Assembly: GCF_014656415.1 (NCBI RefSeq)
Contig: NZ_BNCJ01000002.1
Location: 402,213-466,212, forward strand
Direction: 5' to 3'
Origin: Seohaeicola zhoushanensis
GTDB taxonomy: Bacteria; Pseudomonadota; Alphaproteobacteria; Rhodobacterales; Rhodobacteraceae
DNA: 64,000 bases
The notes beneath the pieces were generated by a model. It made no database searches, was not told the DNA's origin, and saw only the letters and a list, made by a program, of their open reading frames with translations. The position numbers and the translations under genes are program-made. This document shows positions 1 through 8,117 of the stretch, piece by piece (positions within the stretch are counted from its first letter, which is position 1; every line of letters starts with the position of its first letter).

Positions 1-2
1 CC

Positions 3-959
3 ACCGAGACGGTCACCGAGAACGAGGTGCGCCAGGCCGACCAGGAGTTCGCCACCGCGCCGGTCGCAACCGAGAAGAAGGGGCTGTCGAACCTTGAGAA
101 GGCGGCGATCCTCGGACTTGGCGCGCTGGCCGTGGGCCAGTTGCTGAAGAACGGCGACAAGGTGGTCTCGAACTCTGGCGACCGGGTGATCGTCGAGACC
201 GATGACGGCTATCGCGTGCTCAAGGATGACGACGTGCTGCTGCGCCAGCCCGGCGCGCAGGTGAAGACCGAGACCTTCTCGGACGGGTCGACCCGCACCC
301 GCGTCATCAACCAGGACGGCAGCCAGGTGGTGACCATTCGCGCCGCCGACGGCCGCGTGCTGCGCCGCACCAAGGTGCTGGCGGACGGGCGCGAGGTGCG
401 GCTGTTCGACGACACCCAGGTGCGCCCGCCGGTGGTGGTCTCGCAGCTGCCGCAGGTGAACCGCAATACCTTCGAATACAACGACTCGGTGAGCGCCTCG
501 GACCTGCAGGCGGCGATGCTGGCGACGGGGTCGAACCCCTATTCGCACAGCTTCTCGCTGGCCCAGGTGCGGAACATCGACGCCGTGCGCCGGCTGGTGC
601 CGGAAATCGCGGTGGAGAACCTGCGGTTCAACACCGGGTCGGCGGCGATCCGGCCCGAGCAGGCGCAGAACCTCGCGGCGCTGGGCGCGGCGATCCGGTC
701 GGCGATCCAGGCCAACCCGGCCGAGGTCTTCCTGGTCGAGGGCCATACCGACGCCATCGGCAGCGCCGAGATGAACCTCGCCCTGTCGGACCGGCGGGCC
801 GAGACGGTGGCGCTGGCGCTGAGCCAGTATTTCCAGGTGCCGCCGGAGAACCTGGTGGTGCAGGGCTATGGCGAGGCCGACCTCAAGGTGCCGACCTATA
901 CCGCCGAGGAAGCCAACCGCCGCGTCGCGGTTCGACGGATCACGCCGCTGCTGAATTGA
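3..959 (+). CDS. OmpA-family outer-membrane/peptidoglycan-binding protein, 5'-truncated by window edge
   Basis: The frame is open to the left edge, so the N-terminus (signal peptide and any upstream domain) is missing; a GTG at 27 is only an internal possibility. The visible 318 residues begin with a short hydrophobic stretch (AAILGLGALAVGQLL), then a charged repetitive beta-rich part (residues about 55-130 with repeated DG turns). The C-terminal OmpA domain follows: LRFNTGSAAI, then VEGHTDAIGSAEMNLALSDRRAETV and a terminal NRRVAVRR. This domain normally binds peptidoglycan diaminopimelate in the periplasm. It is followed by a strong terminator, so it probably ends its transcription unit. Family call is firm; the specific role is unknown. 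Confidence 0.85.
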   Translation, partial: TETVTENEVRQADQEFATAPVATEKKGLSNLEKAAILGLGALAVGQLLKNGDKVVSNSGDRVIVETDDGYRVLKDDDVLLRQPGAQVKTETFSDGSTRTRVINQDGSQVVTIRAADGRVLRRTKVLADGREVRLFDDTQVRPPVVVSQLPQVNRNTFEYNDSVSASDLQAAMLATGSNPYSHSFSLAQVRNIDAVRRLVPEIAVENLRFNTGSAAIRPEQAQNLAALGAAIRSAIQANPAEVFLVEGHTDAIGSAEMNLALSDRRAETVALALSQYFQVPPENLVVQGYGEADLKVPTYTAEEANRRVAVRRITPLLN

Positions 960-977
960 AGCAGGGGAAGAGCAGGG

Positions 978-1007
978 AAAGGCCGCTCCTTCGGGGGCGG
1001 CCTTTTT
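978..1007 (+). terminator. Rho-independent terminator after the OmpA-family gene
   Basis: A 12-bp stem (978-989 against 994-1005, including a T-G pair) closes on the stable tetraloop TTCG, and the 3' arm runs into TTTTT. It starts 19 bp after the stop codon at 959. Confidence 0.85.
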
Positions 1008-1030
1008 GCGTTTCGAGGGGGCGTTTCAGG

Positions 1031-1048
1031 GTGTCCCAGCTGGGACAC
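1031..1048. promoter_or_regulatory. Perfect 18-bp palindrome between convergent genes
   Basis: GTGTCCCAGCTGGGACAC is perfectly self-complementary and is followed on the + strand by TTTT, so it could act as a second weak terminator or as a protein-binding site. A further GGGACAC lies at 1094-1100, inside an imperfect inverted repeat (1092-1119) that overlaps the stop codon of the neighbouring aldo/keto reductase gene. The 45 bases between are AT-richer than the surroundings. Confidence 0.4.
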
Positions 1049-1111
1049 TTTTCAAGTGGCTGATTCTATTTGGTTTTTCGTGAGTGACTTTCCGGGACAC
1101 GTTCGTGCACG

Positions 1112-2140
1112 TCACCCGGTGGGGGCGTCGGGCCGCAACAGGCCCTTCTCGCGCAGCTCCTGCCAGAGCGCCGGCGGGAGGGTCGCGGTATGGGCGGCGA
1201 GGTTCGAGTCCATCTCGGACAGGCCCTGCCCGCCGGGAATGACCGAGAGCACCGCGGGGTGGTGCAATGGAAAGCGGAAGGCGGCGTCGACCATGCGTAC
1301 CCCATGCGCCGCGCAGACCGCCTCGATCCGGGCCACGCGGTCGAGGATCTCGGGCGGGGCGGGGTCGTAGTTGTAGAAGGCGCCGGGGCGCGCTCCGGTG
1401 GCGAGGATGCCCGAGTTGTAGGGCCCGCCGATGACGATGCCGATGCCGCGCGCCTCGCAGAGCGGCAGGAAGCTGTCGAGCGCCTCCTGCTCCAGCAGCG
1501 TGTAGCGCCCGGCGAGCAGGAAGAGGTCGAAATCGCCGCGCTCGGCCATCTGCTGGCAGACCTGCCATTCGTTGACCCCGGCGCCGAAGGCGCGGATCGC
1601 GCCTTCATTCCGCAGCCGCTCCAGCGCGTGGTAGCCGCCGGCCATGAGCTGGGCGAGCTTGGCCTCGACATTGGCGCGGCTGCCCTGGTTCGGCACGTCG
1701 AGGTCATGCACGAAGAGGATGTCGATCCGGTCGACGCCGAGCCGTTCGAAGGAGTGTTCGACCGAGCGCATCACCCCATCGTAGGAATAGTCGTAGACCT
1801 CGCGGCGGTTGGGCACCTCGAACCACTTGCCGATGCCGCTGCGTGCCTCGGGGCGGCAGGGTTCGAGCAGGCGGCCCACCTTGGTCGAGAGCAGGTAATC
1901 GCCGCGCGGCTTGTCGCGGAGGAAGCGGTTTAGCCGGGTTTCCGACAGGCCGAAGCCGTAGAGCGGCGCGGTGTCGTAATAGCGCACCCCGGCCTCCCAG
2001 GCGCGGGCGAGGATGGCGTCGGCCTCGGCGTCGGAGATCGCGCGGTAGAGATTGCCGAGCGGCGCGGTGCCGAAGCCGAGCTCGGTGAAGGTCAGCCCGC
2101 CATTGCCGAGCCTGTCCCAGTGCCGTGTCGCCAGTGCCAT
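1112..2140 (-). CDS. Aldo/keto reductase family oxidoreductase (aldose/fucose dehydrogenase-like)
   Basis: 342 residues, the usual size for an AKR TIM-barrel enzyme. The family tetrad is visible: D56 (YYDTAP), Y61 (APLYG), K87 (LSTKVGR) and H145 (FVHDLD). FGLSETRLNRFL is typical of the D-threo-aldose / L-fucose / D-galactose 1-dehydrogenase group, so oxidation of a free sugar with NAD(P) is a reasonable guess, but substrate cannot be read from sequence. The ATG at 2140 was chosen over a longer upstream frame because AAGGGGGAGG lies just before it and the protein then begins in a normal AKR way (MALATRHWDRLG). It is a single gene, divergent from the VOC gene. Confidence 0.8.
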   Translation of the reverse strand: MALATRHWDRLGNGGLTFTELGFGTAPLGNLYRAISDAEADAILARAWEAGVRYYDTAPLYGFGLSETRLNRFLRDKPRGDYLLSTKVGRLLEPCRPEARSGIGKWFEVPNRREVYDYSYDGVMRSVEHSFERLGVDRIDILFVHDLDVPNQGSRANVEAKLAQLMAGGYHALERLRNEGAIRAFGAGVNEWQVCQQMAERGDFDLFLLAGRYTLLEQEALDSFLPLCEARGIGIVIGGPYNSGILATGARPGAFYNYDPAPPEILDRVARIEAVCAAHGVRMVDAAFRFPLHHPAVLSVIPGGQGLSEMDSNLAAHTATLPPALWQELREKGLLRPDAPTG

Positions 2141-2264
2141 GAATGCCTCCCCCTTGCTGCGGCGAGTTAAGCGGAAGGCGGCGGCGGGGGCAACGCGGCG
2201 CGCGCCGTTTTCGCCCTTGGCGGTGGGCGGCATCCGGCTAAGGTCGCCGGACAGGAGAGTGGAC

Positions 2265-3104
2265 ATGACAGGACAGACGGGTGAGCTGACGCTGGATCAC
2301 TCCGGCCATTTCATCGCCGAAGAGGCGGCGGCGCGGCGCGCGCTGGAGGCGCTGGGGTTCAGCGTGACGCCCTTCTCGGCGCAGGTCGCGCCCGACCCGG
2401 AGACCGGCCAGGCGCGGCTGACCGGCACGGGGAATATCTGCGTGATGCTGGGGCAGGGCTACCTGGAGTTCCTGCTGCATACCGCCGACACCGCGCTCGG
2501 GCGCGAGTTCCGCGCCGCGCTGGAGCGGCGGGCCGGGCTGCACCTTGCGGCTTTCGGGTCAATCGACGCGGCGTCGGATCACGCGCGGCTGACGGCGGCG
2601 GGGGTGGCGATGCGGCCGCTGGTGCATTTCTCGCGCATGGTGGCCACGCCGGAGGGCGAGGAGCGCGCGGCCTTTACCGTGGCGCGGCTGGCCGAGGGGG
2701 CGATGCCCGAGGGGCGGGTGCAGATCGTGACGCATCACAACCCCGGCGCGCTCTGGCAGCCGCGCTGGATGACACATCCCAACGGCGCGCGGGCGCTGCG
2801 CGGGCTGGTGGTCTCGGCCCCCGACCCGGCGGAGGCGCGCGCCCGTTTCGCGCGGGTGCTGGGCCAGGGGCTGGCGGGCGGGGCGCTGGATTTCCTGCCC
2901 GAGGGAGAGGCGCTTGTGCTGACCGGGCAGGCGTTGGAGACCGGCCGCGCGGCCTTTGCCGCCTTGCGGATCGGGGTCGAAGACCTCGACGGGATGGAGC
3001 GGCGCGCGCTGGCGGCCGGGCTGGAGGCCCGGCGCGAGGGGGCCGTGCTGGTGGTGCCTTTCGACCCCGCGCTGGGGCGCGGGGCCTGGATCTTCGAGCG
3101 CTAG
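2265..3104 (+). CDS. VOC-superfamily (glyoxalase-like) protein
   Basis: 279 residues. The N-terminal part (DHSGHFIAEEAAARRALEALGFSVTPFSAQ... then GTGNICVMLGQGYLEFLLHTAD) matches the glyoxalase-like domain layout in which a His, backbone turns and a Glu (YLEFL) belong to a vicinal-oxygen-chelate metal site. A second, weaker VOC-like half follows (MTHPNGARALRGLVVSAPDPAEARARFARVLGQ). The ATG at 2265 is preceded by ACAGGAGAG and is preferred to a long upstream extension that would overlap the divergent reductase. The stop overlaps that of the convergent hydrolase gene by 4 bases. Reaction unknown. Confidence 0.7.
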   Translation: MTGQTGELTLDHSGHFIAEEAAARRALEALGFSVTPFSAQVAPDPETGQARLTGTGNICVMLGQGYLEFLLHTADTALGREFRAALERRAGLHLAAFGSIDAASDHARLTAAGVAMRPLVHFSRMVATPEGEERAAFTVARLAEGAMPEGRVQIVTHHNPGALWQPRWMTHPNGARALRGLVVSAPDPAEARARFARVLGQGLAGGALDFLPEGEALVLTGQALETGRAAFAALRIGVEDLDGMERRALAAGLEARREGAVLVVPFDPALGRGAWIFER

Positions 3105-3772
3105 TTCCCGGTCAGCCGGTCGAGCATGGCGATGGTTTCGTTCCAGGCCTTCGCCGCCACCTCGGGCGCGTAGCTGGCGCGATGGTCGCACATGAAGCCG
3201 TGGCCGGCCTCGACCACGTGGATGGTCGACTCGGGGCGGGCGGCGCGGATCGCCTCGACGTCGCTCATCGGGATCGACTGGTCCTGGGTGCCGAAATACA
3301 TCATCATCGGGCAGCGCGGCGCCTCGTCCTTCATCGCGGCGATGCGGCCGCCGTAAAAGGGGATCGAGCAGAGGAAGCCGTCGAGCCTTGCGGCGGCGGC
3401 AAAGGCGACCGAGCCGCCGAGGCAGAAGCCGGTGATCGAGACCGGGCTGTAGCCGGTGAGCGCGTCGCGGGCGGCGGCGACGTCGAGCAGGTAGGTCGAG
3501 ATATCGCCCTTGTTCATCACCTGGCGGGCGCGGGCGATATCCTCGGGGGTATAGCCGCATTCGAAGCCGGGATCGGTGCGGTCGAAGAGCGCCGGGGCGC
3601 AGGCGGCGTAGCCGGCGGCGGCGAAACGGTCGCAGAGCTCGCGGATATGGGCGTTTACGCCGAAGATCTCCTGCACCACGACGATGGCGCCCTTGCCCAG
3701 CCCCTCGGGCCGCGCCAGCCAGGCGCCGAGTTCGAAACCGTCGGCCGCCTTCAGGCGGATCTGCTCTCCCAT
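3101..3772 (-). CDS. Dienelactone hydrolase family protein
   Basis: 223 residues, an alpha/beta-hydrolase of the DLH type (about 230 residues). The catalytic set is complete: nucleophile C117 in GFCLGGS, D164 in FGTQDQSIP, H191 in EAGHGF, plus the early Glu of VVQEIFGV (E35) that characterises DLHs. Classical members open the lactone ring of (chloro)muconate-derived dienelactone; many chromosomal relatives act on other esters or lactones, so substrate is open. No signal peptide, hence cytoplasmic. The start at 3772 gives a normal N-terminus (MGEQIRLKAADGFEL); a longer reading frame continuing upstream through the next genes is spurious. Confidence 0.85.
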   Translation of the reverse strand: MGEQIRLKAADGFELGAWLARPEGLGKGAIVVVQEIFGVNAHIRELCDRFAAAGYAACAPALFDRTDPGFECGYTPEDIARARQVMNKGDISTYLLDVAAARDALTGYSPVSITGFCLGGSVAFAAAARLDGFLCSIPFYGGRIAAMKDEAPRCPMMMYFGTQDQSIPMSDVEAIRAARPESTIHVVEAGHGFMCDHRASYAPEVAAKAWNETIAMLDRLTGN

Positions 3773-3846
3773 CGCGTCACTCCCCTCATGTCGAACGCCG
3801 GTGCGAGCAGACACCGATTTTGCGCCGGGTTCAACGGGGGGATGGC

Positions 3847-4428
3847 TCAGCGGGTCAGCACCAGCTTGCCCCCGGCGATCTCGATGCGTGAGTAGCGTTG
3901 CAGGTAGGACATGCCCAGCAGCGAGGAATCCATCACCCCGTCGTTGACGCTGGCGCGCACGTTGCGGTCGGTGATGTCGCCGATGGCGACGCTGTCGAGC
4001 GTGACCGGCGCCACCCGCACCGCGCCGTTGGCGGTCATCGCCGAGCGGTGGAAGCTGATGGCGGCGAGGTCGATCCCGGCGGCCTCGGCATCCTCGCGGC
4101 GCAGCACCATATCGCTGGCGCCGGTGTCGATCACGAAGCGCACCGGTTTGTCGTTGAGCTTGAGCGTCAGGTAGTAATGCCCGTCGCGGGCGCGCGGCAC
4201 GGTGATGCTGCCGGCCTCGGCATCGACCGAGGCGATATAGGCCGAGTTCTGCCGGATATCGCCCCAGAGGCCGAAGCCGGCGATGGTGCCGACGAAGATC
4301 AGCCCCCAGACCGAGGCCTGCTGCAGCTTCTTGTTCAGCGAGTCGCGGTTCTGCACGAAGAACCAGAAGCCCACGACGCAGGCGAGGATGACCAGGTAGA
4401 TCAGGCGTCCGGTGTCTTCGCTGCTCAT
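3847..4428 (-). CDS. Membrane-anchored retropepsin-like aspartic protease (clan AA)
   Basis: 193 residues. Two hydrophobic segments at the N-terminus (about 9-25 and 39-55) precede a single retropepsin domain with D101-TGAS in VRFVIDTGASDMVLR and a late hydrophobic LGMSYLQRYSRIEI flap/strand. The single DTGA motif implies that a dimer is needed for a complete active site, as in retroviral proteases. This is the TIGR02281-like family common in alphaproteobacteria; its physiological substrates are not established to my knowledge. It lies 39 bp upstream of marC on the same strand and probably shares a transcript with it. Confidence 0.8.
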   Translation of the reverse strand: MSSEDTGRLIYLVILACVVGFWFFVQNRDSLNKKLQQASVWGLIFVGTIAGFGLWGDIRQNSAYIASVDAEAGSITVPRARDGHYYLTLKLNDKPVRFVIDTGASDMVLRREDAEAAGIDLAAISFHRSAMTANGAVRVAPVTLDSVAIGDITDRNVRASVNDGVMDSSLLGMSYLQRYSRIEIAGGKLVLTR

Positions 4429-4467
4429 CGCGGGGCTCCTGGGGGCGTTCCCTGCGGATATAGGGGC

Positions 4468-5088
4468 TCAGCCCGGCGAGGCAAAGCCGAAGGCGCGCAG
4501 ACCGTCGAGCACGAATTGCACCGAGAGGGCGGCGAGCAGCATTCCGAGCAGGCGGGTCACCACGTTGATGCCGGTCTTGCCGAGCGCGTGTTCGATCAGC
4601 GAGGAGAGTTCGAGGAAGAGCATCGCCACCGCCATGACCGCGACCATGACCACGATGGCGTATCCGAAACCTTCCCAGCCGGGTTTCTGCCCGGCCAGCA
4701 GGATCATCGAGGCGATGGCGCCCGGCCCGGCGATCAGCGGCACGGCGAGGGGGAAGACCGAGGGGTCTTCGGGGTGTTCGTCGGTCTGGTCCTTGCGCCG
4801 CTTGGTGCGGCGTTCGAACAGCATGTCGAGCGCGGTGAGGAACAGCAGGATGCCGCCCGCCACGCGGAAGGCGGGCATCGAGATGCCGACGAAGCCGAGT
4901 ACCGCCTCGCCGAAGGCGGCGAAGAGCGCGAGCACGCCGATGGCGACGGCGCAGGCGCGCAGCGCGATGGCCCGGCGGTGCCCGGCGCTCATCCCCTGGG
5001 TCAGCACCAGGAACAGCGGCGCCAGCCCCGGCGGGTCGATCACCACGAACATGGTGACGAAGGCTGTGACGAGAAAGGCGGTGTCCAT
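4468..5088 (-). CDS. MarC family integral membrane protein (UPF0056)
   Basis: 206 residues with about six membrane segments (for example FLVTAFVTMFVVIDPPGLAPLFLVL at the start, AIALRACAVAIGVLALFAAFG, VAGGILLFLTALDMLF). VIDPPGLAPLFL and the pattern PLAVPLIAGPGAI near residue 120 are hallmarks of MarC/YhgN proteins. Despite its name MarC is not a demonstrated multidrug transporter; function is unknown. The ATG at 5088 gives the usual short N-terminus before the first helix. The 153 bp between it and the divergent gene at 5242 hold no clear signal that I can see. Confidence 0.85.
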   Translation of the reverse strand: MDTAFLVTAFVTMFVVIDPPGLAPLFLVLTQGMSAGHRRAIALRACAVAIGVLALFAAFGEAVLGFVGISMPAFRVAGGILLFLTALDMLFERRTKRRKDQTDEHPEDPSVFPLAVPLIAGPGAIASMILLAGQKPGWEGFGYAIVVMVAVMAVAMLFLELSSLIEHALGKTGINVVTRLLGMLLAALSVQFVLDGLRAFGFASPG

Positions 5089-5241
5089 GAAGGGGTTCGG
5101 GCTGGCCTTGGTCGCGGGATTCGCGGTCGAGCCTAGCAGAAAGGATCGCGCCGCACACCCGGCACGGGCGCGGGCTGTGCCATTGCGGCGCGCGGCGGCA
5201 GGGGCTATGCCGGAGCCCCGAGAACAGCAGGGGGCGCGGCC

Positions 5242-5859
5242 GTGACACCTTCCGAGATCGAACAGCTCTTCACCGGCTCCAGCGGCGATTATCGTTTCGC
5301 CCGCTGGGCGCATCCGATCGCGCCGGTGGTCTTCGGAGTCGAGGATGCCACGCTCGCGGTGGTCAAGGGCGCCTTCGAGGCGGTGGTGAGCCTGGCCGGC
5401 CACCGCATGGCCGAGCGCGATCCGGAACTGGGCGCCAATTGCATGGTCTTCTTCCTGCGCGACTGGTCGGAACTGGCCACGGTGCCGGAACTCGACCGGC
5501 TGCTGCCGGGCATCGCGGCGCTGGCCGGACGGCTGGCCGAGGAGGGGGCGGAACGCTACCGCGTGTTCCGCTTCGACGACGCTGGCGCGATCCGGGCGGC
5601 CTTCGTCTTCCTGCGCATGGGCGGCGATCTGGCCGAGATGCCGGCCGAGGACCTGGCGCTGAGCGAGGTAGTGCAGGCGATCCTCTGCTGGTCCGAGGCG
5701 GCCTTTGCCGAAGTCTCGCCGCTCGCCATCGCAGGCGGGCGGACCATCCTGCGCCCCGAGATCGCCGAGGTGATCCGCGCGGCCTATGACCCGGTCCTGC
5801 CCGACGCGGCGCGCGATCCGTCCCACGCGCTGCGGCTGGCGGCGCGCATGGCGCGCTGA
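5242..5859 (+). CDS. Conserved hypothetical protein
   Basis: 205 residues from a GTG start. No domain recognised. It is acidic and soluble, with no signal peptide or membrane segment. Visible features are a hydrophobic-core pattern (IAPVVFGVEDATLAVVKGAFEAVV) and a compact DLALSEVVQAILCWSEAAF helix pair. Its stop overlaps the thpR start by one base (TGATG), so the two are likely co-translated, which hints at a nucleotide- or RNA-related role at most. Codon use looks like that of its neighbours. Function unknown. Confidence 0.7.
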   Translation: MTPSEIEQLFTGSSGDYRFARWAHPIAPVVFGVEDATLAVVKGAFEAVVSLAGHRMAERDPELGANCMVFFLRDWSELATVPELDRLLPGIAALAGRLAEEGAERYRVFRFDDAGAIRAAFVFLRMGGDLAEMPAEDLALSEVVQAILCWSEAAFAEVSPLAIAGGRTILRPEIAEVIRAAYDPVLPDAARDPSHALRLAARMAR

Positions 5860-6389
5860 TGCGCGCCTTCATCGCCATTCCGATGCCCGAGGCGGTGCTG
5901 CCGGGCCTGACCGCCCTGCAGGAGCCGCTGCGGGCGGGCCGGCCGGTGCCGGAAGAGAACCTGCACCTGACGCTGGCTTTCCTCGGCGAGACCGACCGCG
6001 CGGCGCTGGAGGCGCTGCACGAGGAGCTGGAAACCATCGCCTTCGCGCCCTTCGAATTGCGCCTCGCCGGGGTCGACATCTTTGGCGGCGCGCAGCCGAC
6101 GGTGCTGTTCATCCGGGGGCAGGGCGAGGGGCTGAAGGAGTTGCAGCAGGCGGTGATGCGGGCGGTCCGACGCGCCGGGATCGAGCTGCCTCGCGCGCGC
6201 TTCACGCCGCATGTGACGCTGGCGCGCTTCAACCGGCCCGGCCTCGAAGAGCTGGCGCGCCTCGGGCGCTACCTGCAGGCGCATGGCGATGCCGCGCTGT
6301 TTCCCTTCCCGGTCGAGGGCTTCGCTCTCTACCGTTCGGACCTGCACCGCGACGGCGCGCGCCACGAGATGCTTGCGAGCTATCCTTGA
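5859..6389 (+). CDS. thpR: RNA 2',3'-cyclic phosphodiesterase (2'-5' RNA ligase family)
   Basis: 176 residues. Both HxTx motifs of the 2H phosphoesterase superfamily are present: H36-L-T38 in NLHLTLAFLG and H118-V-T120 in FTPHVTLARF, which together form the active site. ThpR hydrolyses 2',3'-cyclic phosphate ends of RNA to 2'-phosphates and can ligate 2'-5' in the reverse direction; its role in vivo is unclear. The MRAFIAIPMP start is typical. Translationally coupled to the upstream unknown gene. Confidence 0.9.
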   Translation: MRAFIAIPMPEAVLPGLTALQEPLRAGRPVPEENLHLTLAFLGETDRAALEALHEELETIAFAPFELRLAGVDIFGGAQPTVLFIRGQGEGLKELQQAVMRAVRRAGIELPRARFTPHVTLARFNRPGLEELARLGRYLQAHGDAALFPFPVEGFALYRSDLHRDGARHEMLASYP

Positions 6390-6436
6390 AGCCCGCCCGC
6401 CTTGAAGCCCGCCCGCGTTCCGCATAGCGTGCCGGC

Positions 6437-6838
6437 ATGAGCAGTCCGCAGCATCTCTTCCCCGTCCGCGTCTATTACGAGGACACCGACATGGGCGGCG
6501 TGGTCTATCACGCCAACTACCTGCGGTTCATCGAGCGGGCGCGCAGCGACTGGGTACGCAACCTCGGCAACGACCAGAACGCCATGCGCGATGCCGGGTT
6601 CGTCTGGGTGGTGCGGCGGATCGAATGCGACTACCTCGCGCCGGCCCGTTTCGACGATGCGCTGGTGGTCGAGACCTCGGTTGCCTCGCTCAGCGGGGCG
6701 CGACTGGTGATGGACCAGGTGGTGCGGCGCGGCGAAGAGGTGCTCTTCTCCGCCAGCGTCACCGCCGTCTGCATGACCGCCGAGGGGCGTCCGGTGCGGC
6801 TTCCGGCAGAGATTCGCGCATTGTTGAAACATTCGTGA
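6437..6838 (+). CDS. ybgC: Tol-Pal-associated acyl-CoA thioesterase
   Basis: 133 residues, a single hot-dog-fold 4-hydroxybenzoyl-CoA-thioesterase-like protein. The signature YYEDTDMGGVVYHANYLRFIERAR contains the catalytic Asp and helix of the YbgC family. Members hydrolyse short- or medium-chain acyl-CoA and the gene is the standard first gene of tol-pal clusters, as here: tolQ follows 96 bp later. The role in envelope maintenance is not understood. The intergenic 6839-6934 shows no convincing -35/-10 pair. Confidence 0.9.
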   Translation: MSSPQHLFPVRVYYEDTDMGGVVYHANYLRFIERARSDWVRNLGNDQNAMRDAGFVWVVRRIECDYLAPARFDDALVVETSVASLSGARLVMDQVVRRGEEVLFSASVTAVCMTAEGRPVRLPAEIRALLKHS

Positions 6839-6934
6839 CCGCCCACGCGAGGGTCATGGTAATTGACTTGCGGCTCGGGTAGATTCAGCCGGAACAAGGC
6901 CGAACAAATACGGCCATCACTTTAGAGCAGGCAA

Positions 6935-7630
6935 ATGGACACATCGAACCTGGCGATGGCGCAGGAGATCGACTTCTCCATGTGGGCGCTTTTCGCGCGC
7001 GCCACCTTTACCGTCAAACTGGTCATGCTGATGCTGACCCTGGCCTCGGTCTGGTCATGGGCGATCATCATCCAGAAGCATATCCTCTTCCGCTGGGCGC
7101 GGCGCGAGGCGACGATCTTCGACCAGGCCTTCTGGTCGGGTGAGCCGCTGGACGGGCTCTACGAGCAGATCGGGCCCAACCCGGCCGGCAACTCGGAGAA
7201 GATCTTTGCCGCGGGCATGACCGAGTGGCGGCGTTCGCACCGCAATGACGGCGGGCTGATCGCCGGGGCGCAGGCGCGCATCGACCGGTCGATGGACGTG
7301 GCGATCAACAAGGAGGCCGAAGACCTTCAGAGCGGGCTGACCGTGCTGGCGACCATCGGGTCGACCGCGCCCTTCGTCGGGCTGTTCGGCACCGTCTGGG
7401 GCATCATGCACGCCTTCATCGAGATCGCGGCGCAGCAGAACACCAACCTGGCCGTGGTGGCGCCCGGCATCGCCGAAGCGCTGCTGGCGACCGGCCTCGG
7501 CCTGCTCGCGGCCATCCCGGCGGTGATCTTCTACAACAAGCTCAGCGTCGACAGCGACCGCATCGTTGCAGGCTACGAGGCCTTCGCCGACGAATTCGCC
7601 ACCATCCTCTCGCGCCAGCTGGACGCCTGA
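6935..7630 (+). CDS. tolQ: Tol-Pal system inner-membrane protein TolQ
   Basis: 231 residues with three membrane segments: about 26-48 (VKLVMLMLTLASVWSWAIII), then GLTVLATIGSTAPFVGLFGTVWGIMHAF and GIAEALLATGLGLLAAIPAVIFY in the second half. This is the MotA/TolQ/ExbB proton-channel architecture. With TolR it converts proton-motive force into motion of TolA, which contacts TolB-Pal and draws the outer membrane in at the division site. First gene of the tolQRAB-pal-cpoB run; tolR follows 3 bp after the stop. Confidence 0.97.
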   Translation: MDTSNLAMAQEIDFSMWALFARATFTVKLVMLMLTLASVWSWAIIIQKHILFRWARREATIFDQAFWSGEPLDGLYEQIGPNPAGNSEKIFAAGMTEWRRSHRNDGGLIAGAQARIDRSMDVAINKEAEDLQSGLTVLATIGSTAPFVGLFGTVWGIMHAFIEIAAQQNTNLAVVAPGIAEALLATGLGLLAAIPAVIFYNKLSVDSDRIVAGYEAFADEFATILSRQLDA

Positions 7631-7633
7631 GCG

Positions 7634-8110
7634 ATGGGCGCGGCGATGCAGCAGAAATCGGGCGGGGGCGGTGGCCGCCGCCGGCGCGACCGGCGGGCCA
7701 GCCGGCCGATGGCCGATATCAACATCACGCCCTTCGTGGACGTGATGCTGGTGCTGCTCATCATCTTCATGGTGGCGGCGCCGCTGCTGACCGTGGGGGT
7801 GCCGGTCGAACTGCCCAAGACGGCTGCGACCGCGCTGCCGGGCGACCAGGAAGAGCCCTTGACGGTGACGATGATGGCCGACGGGCGGATCCAGATCCAG
7901 ACCACCGAGACCCCGCGTGACGAGCTGGTCGGCAAGCTGCGCGCCATCGCGGCCGAGCGGGAAAGCGACAAGATCTTCCTGCGGGCCGATGGCTCGATCC
8001 CCTATGAAAACGTGATGCAGGTCATGGGCGCGCTGAATGCCAGCGGGTTCTCCAATGTCGGTCTGGTGACCGACACGGGCGGTCCGACGCTGGACGGCTC
8101 GGGTCAGTGA
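7634..8110 (+). CDS. tolR: Tol-Pal system protein TolR
   Basis: 158 residues. A basic glycine/arginine-rich N-terminus (GGGGGRRRRDRRASRP) precedes the single membrane helix in ADINITPFVDVMLVLLIIFMVAAPLL. The DxxxTPFVDVMLVLLIIFMV motif carries the conserved Asp (FVD) that takes part in proton flow. The periplasmic ExbD-type domain fills the remainder. It partners TolQ. The unusually Gly/Arg-rich cytoplasmic tail is common in alphaproteobacterial TolR. Confidence 0.96.
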   Translation: MGAAMQQKSGGGGGRRRRDRRASRPMADINITPFVDVMLVLLIIFMVAAPLLTVGVPVELPKTAATALPGDQEEPLTVTMMADGRIQIQTTETPRDELVGKLRAIAAERESDKIFLRADGSIPYENVMQVMGALNASGFSNVGLVTDTGGPTLDGSGQ

Positions 8111-8117
8111 GGCGGGC

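Noticed and set aside
3101-5248. 715-residue leftward reading frame covering three genes
   Set aside because: Its C-terminal third is the dienelactone hydrolase; the rest is an Arg/Pro-rich artefact opposite or out of frame to the retropepsin and marC genes.
6863-6885. Sigma-70 promoter for tolQ (TTGACT ... TAGATT)
   Set aside because: The spacer is only 11 bp, too short for a functional pair.
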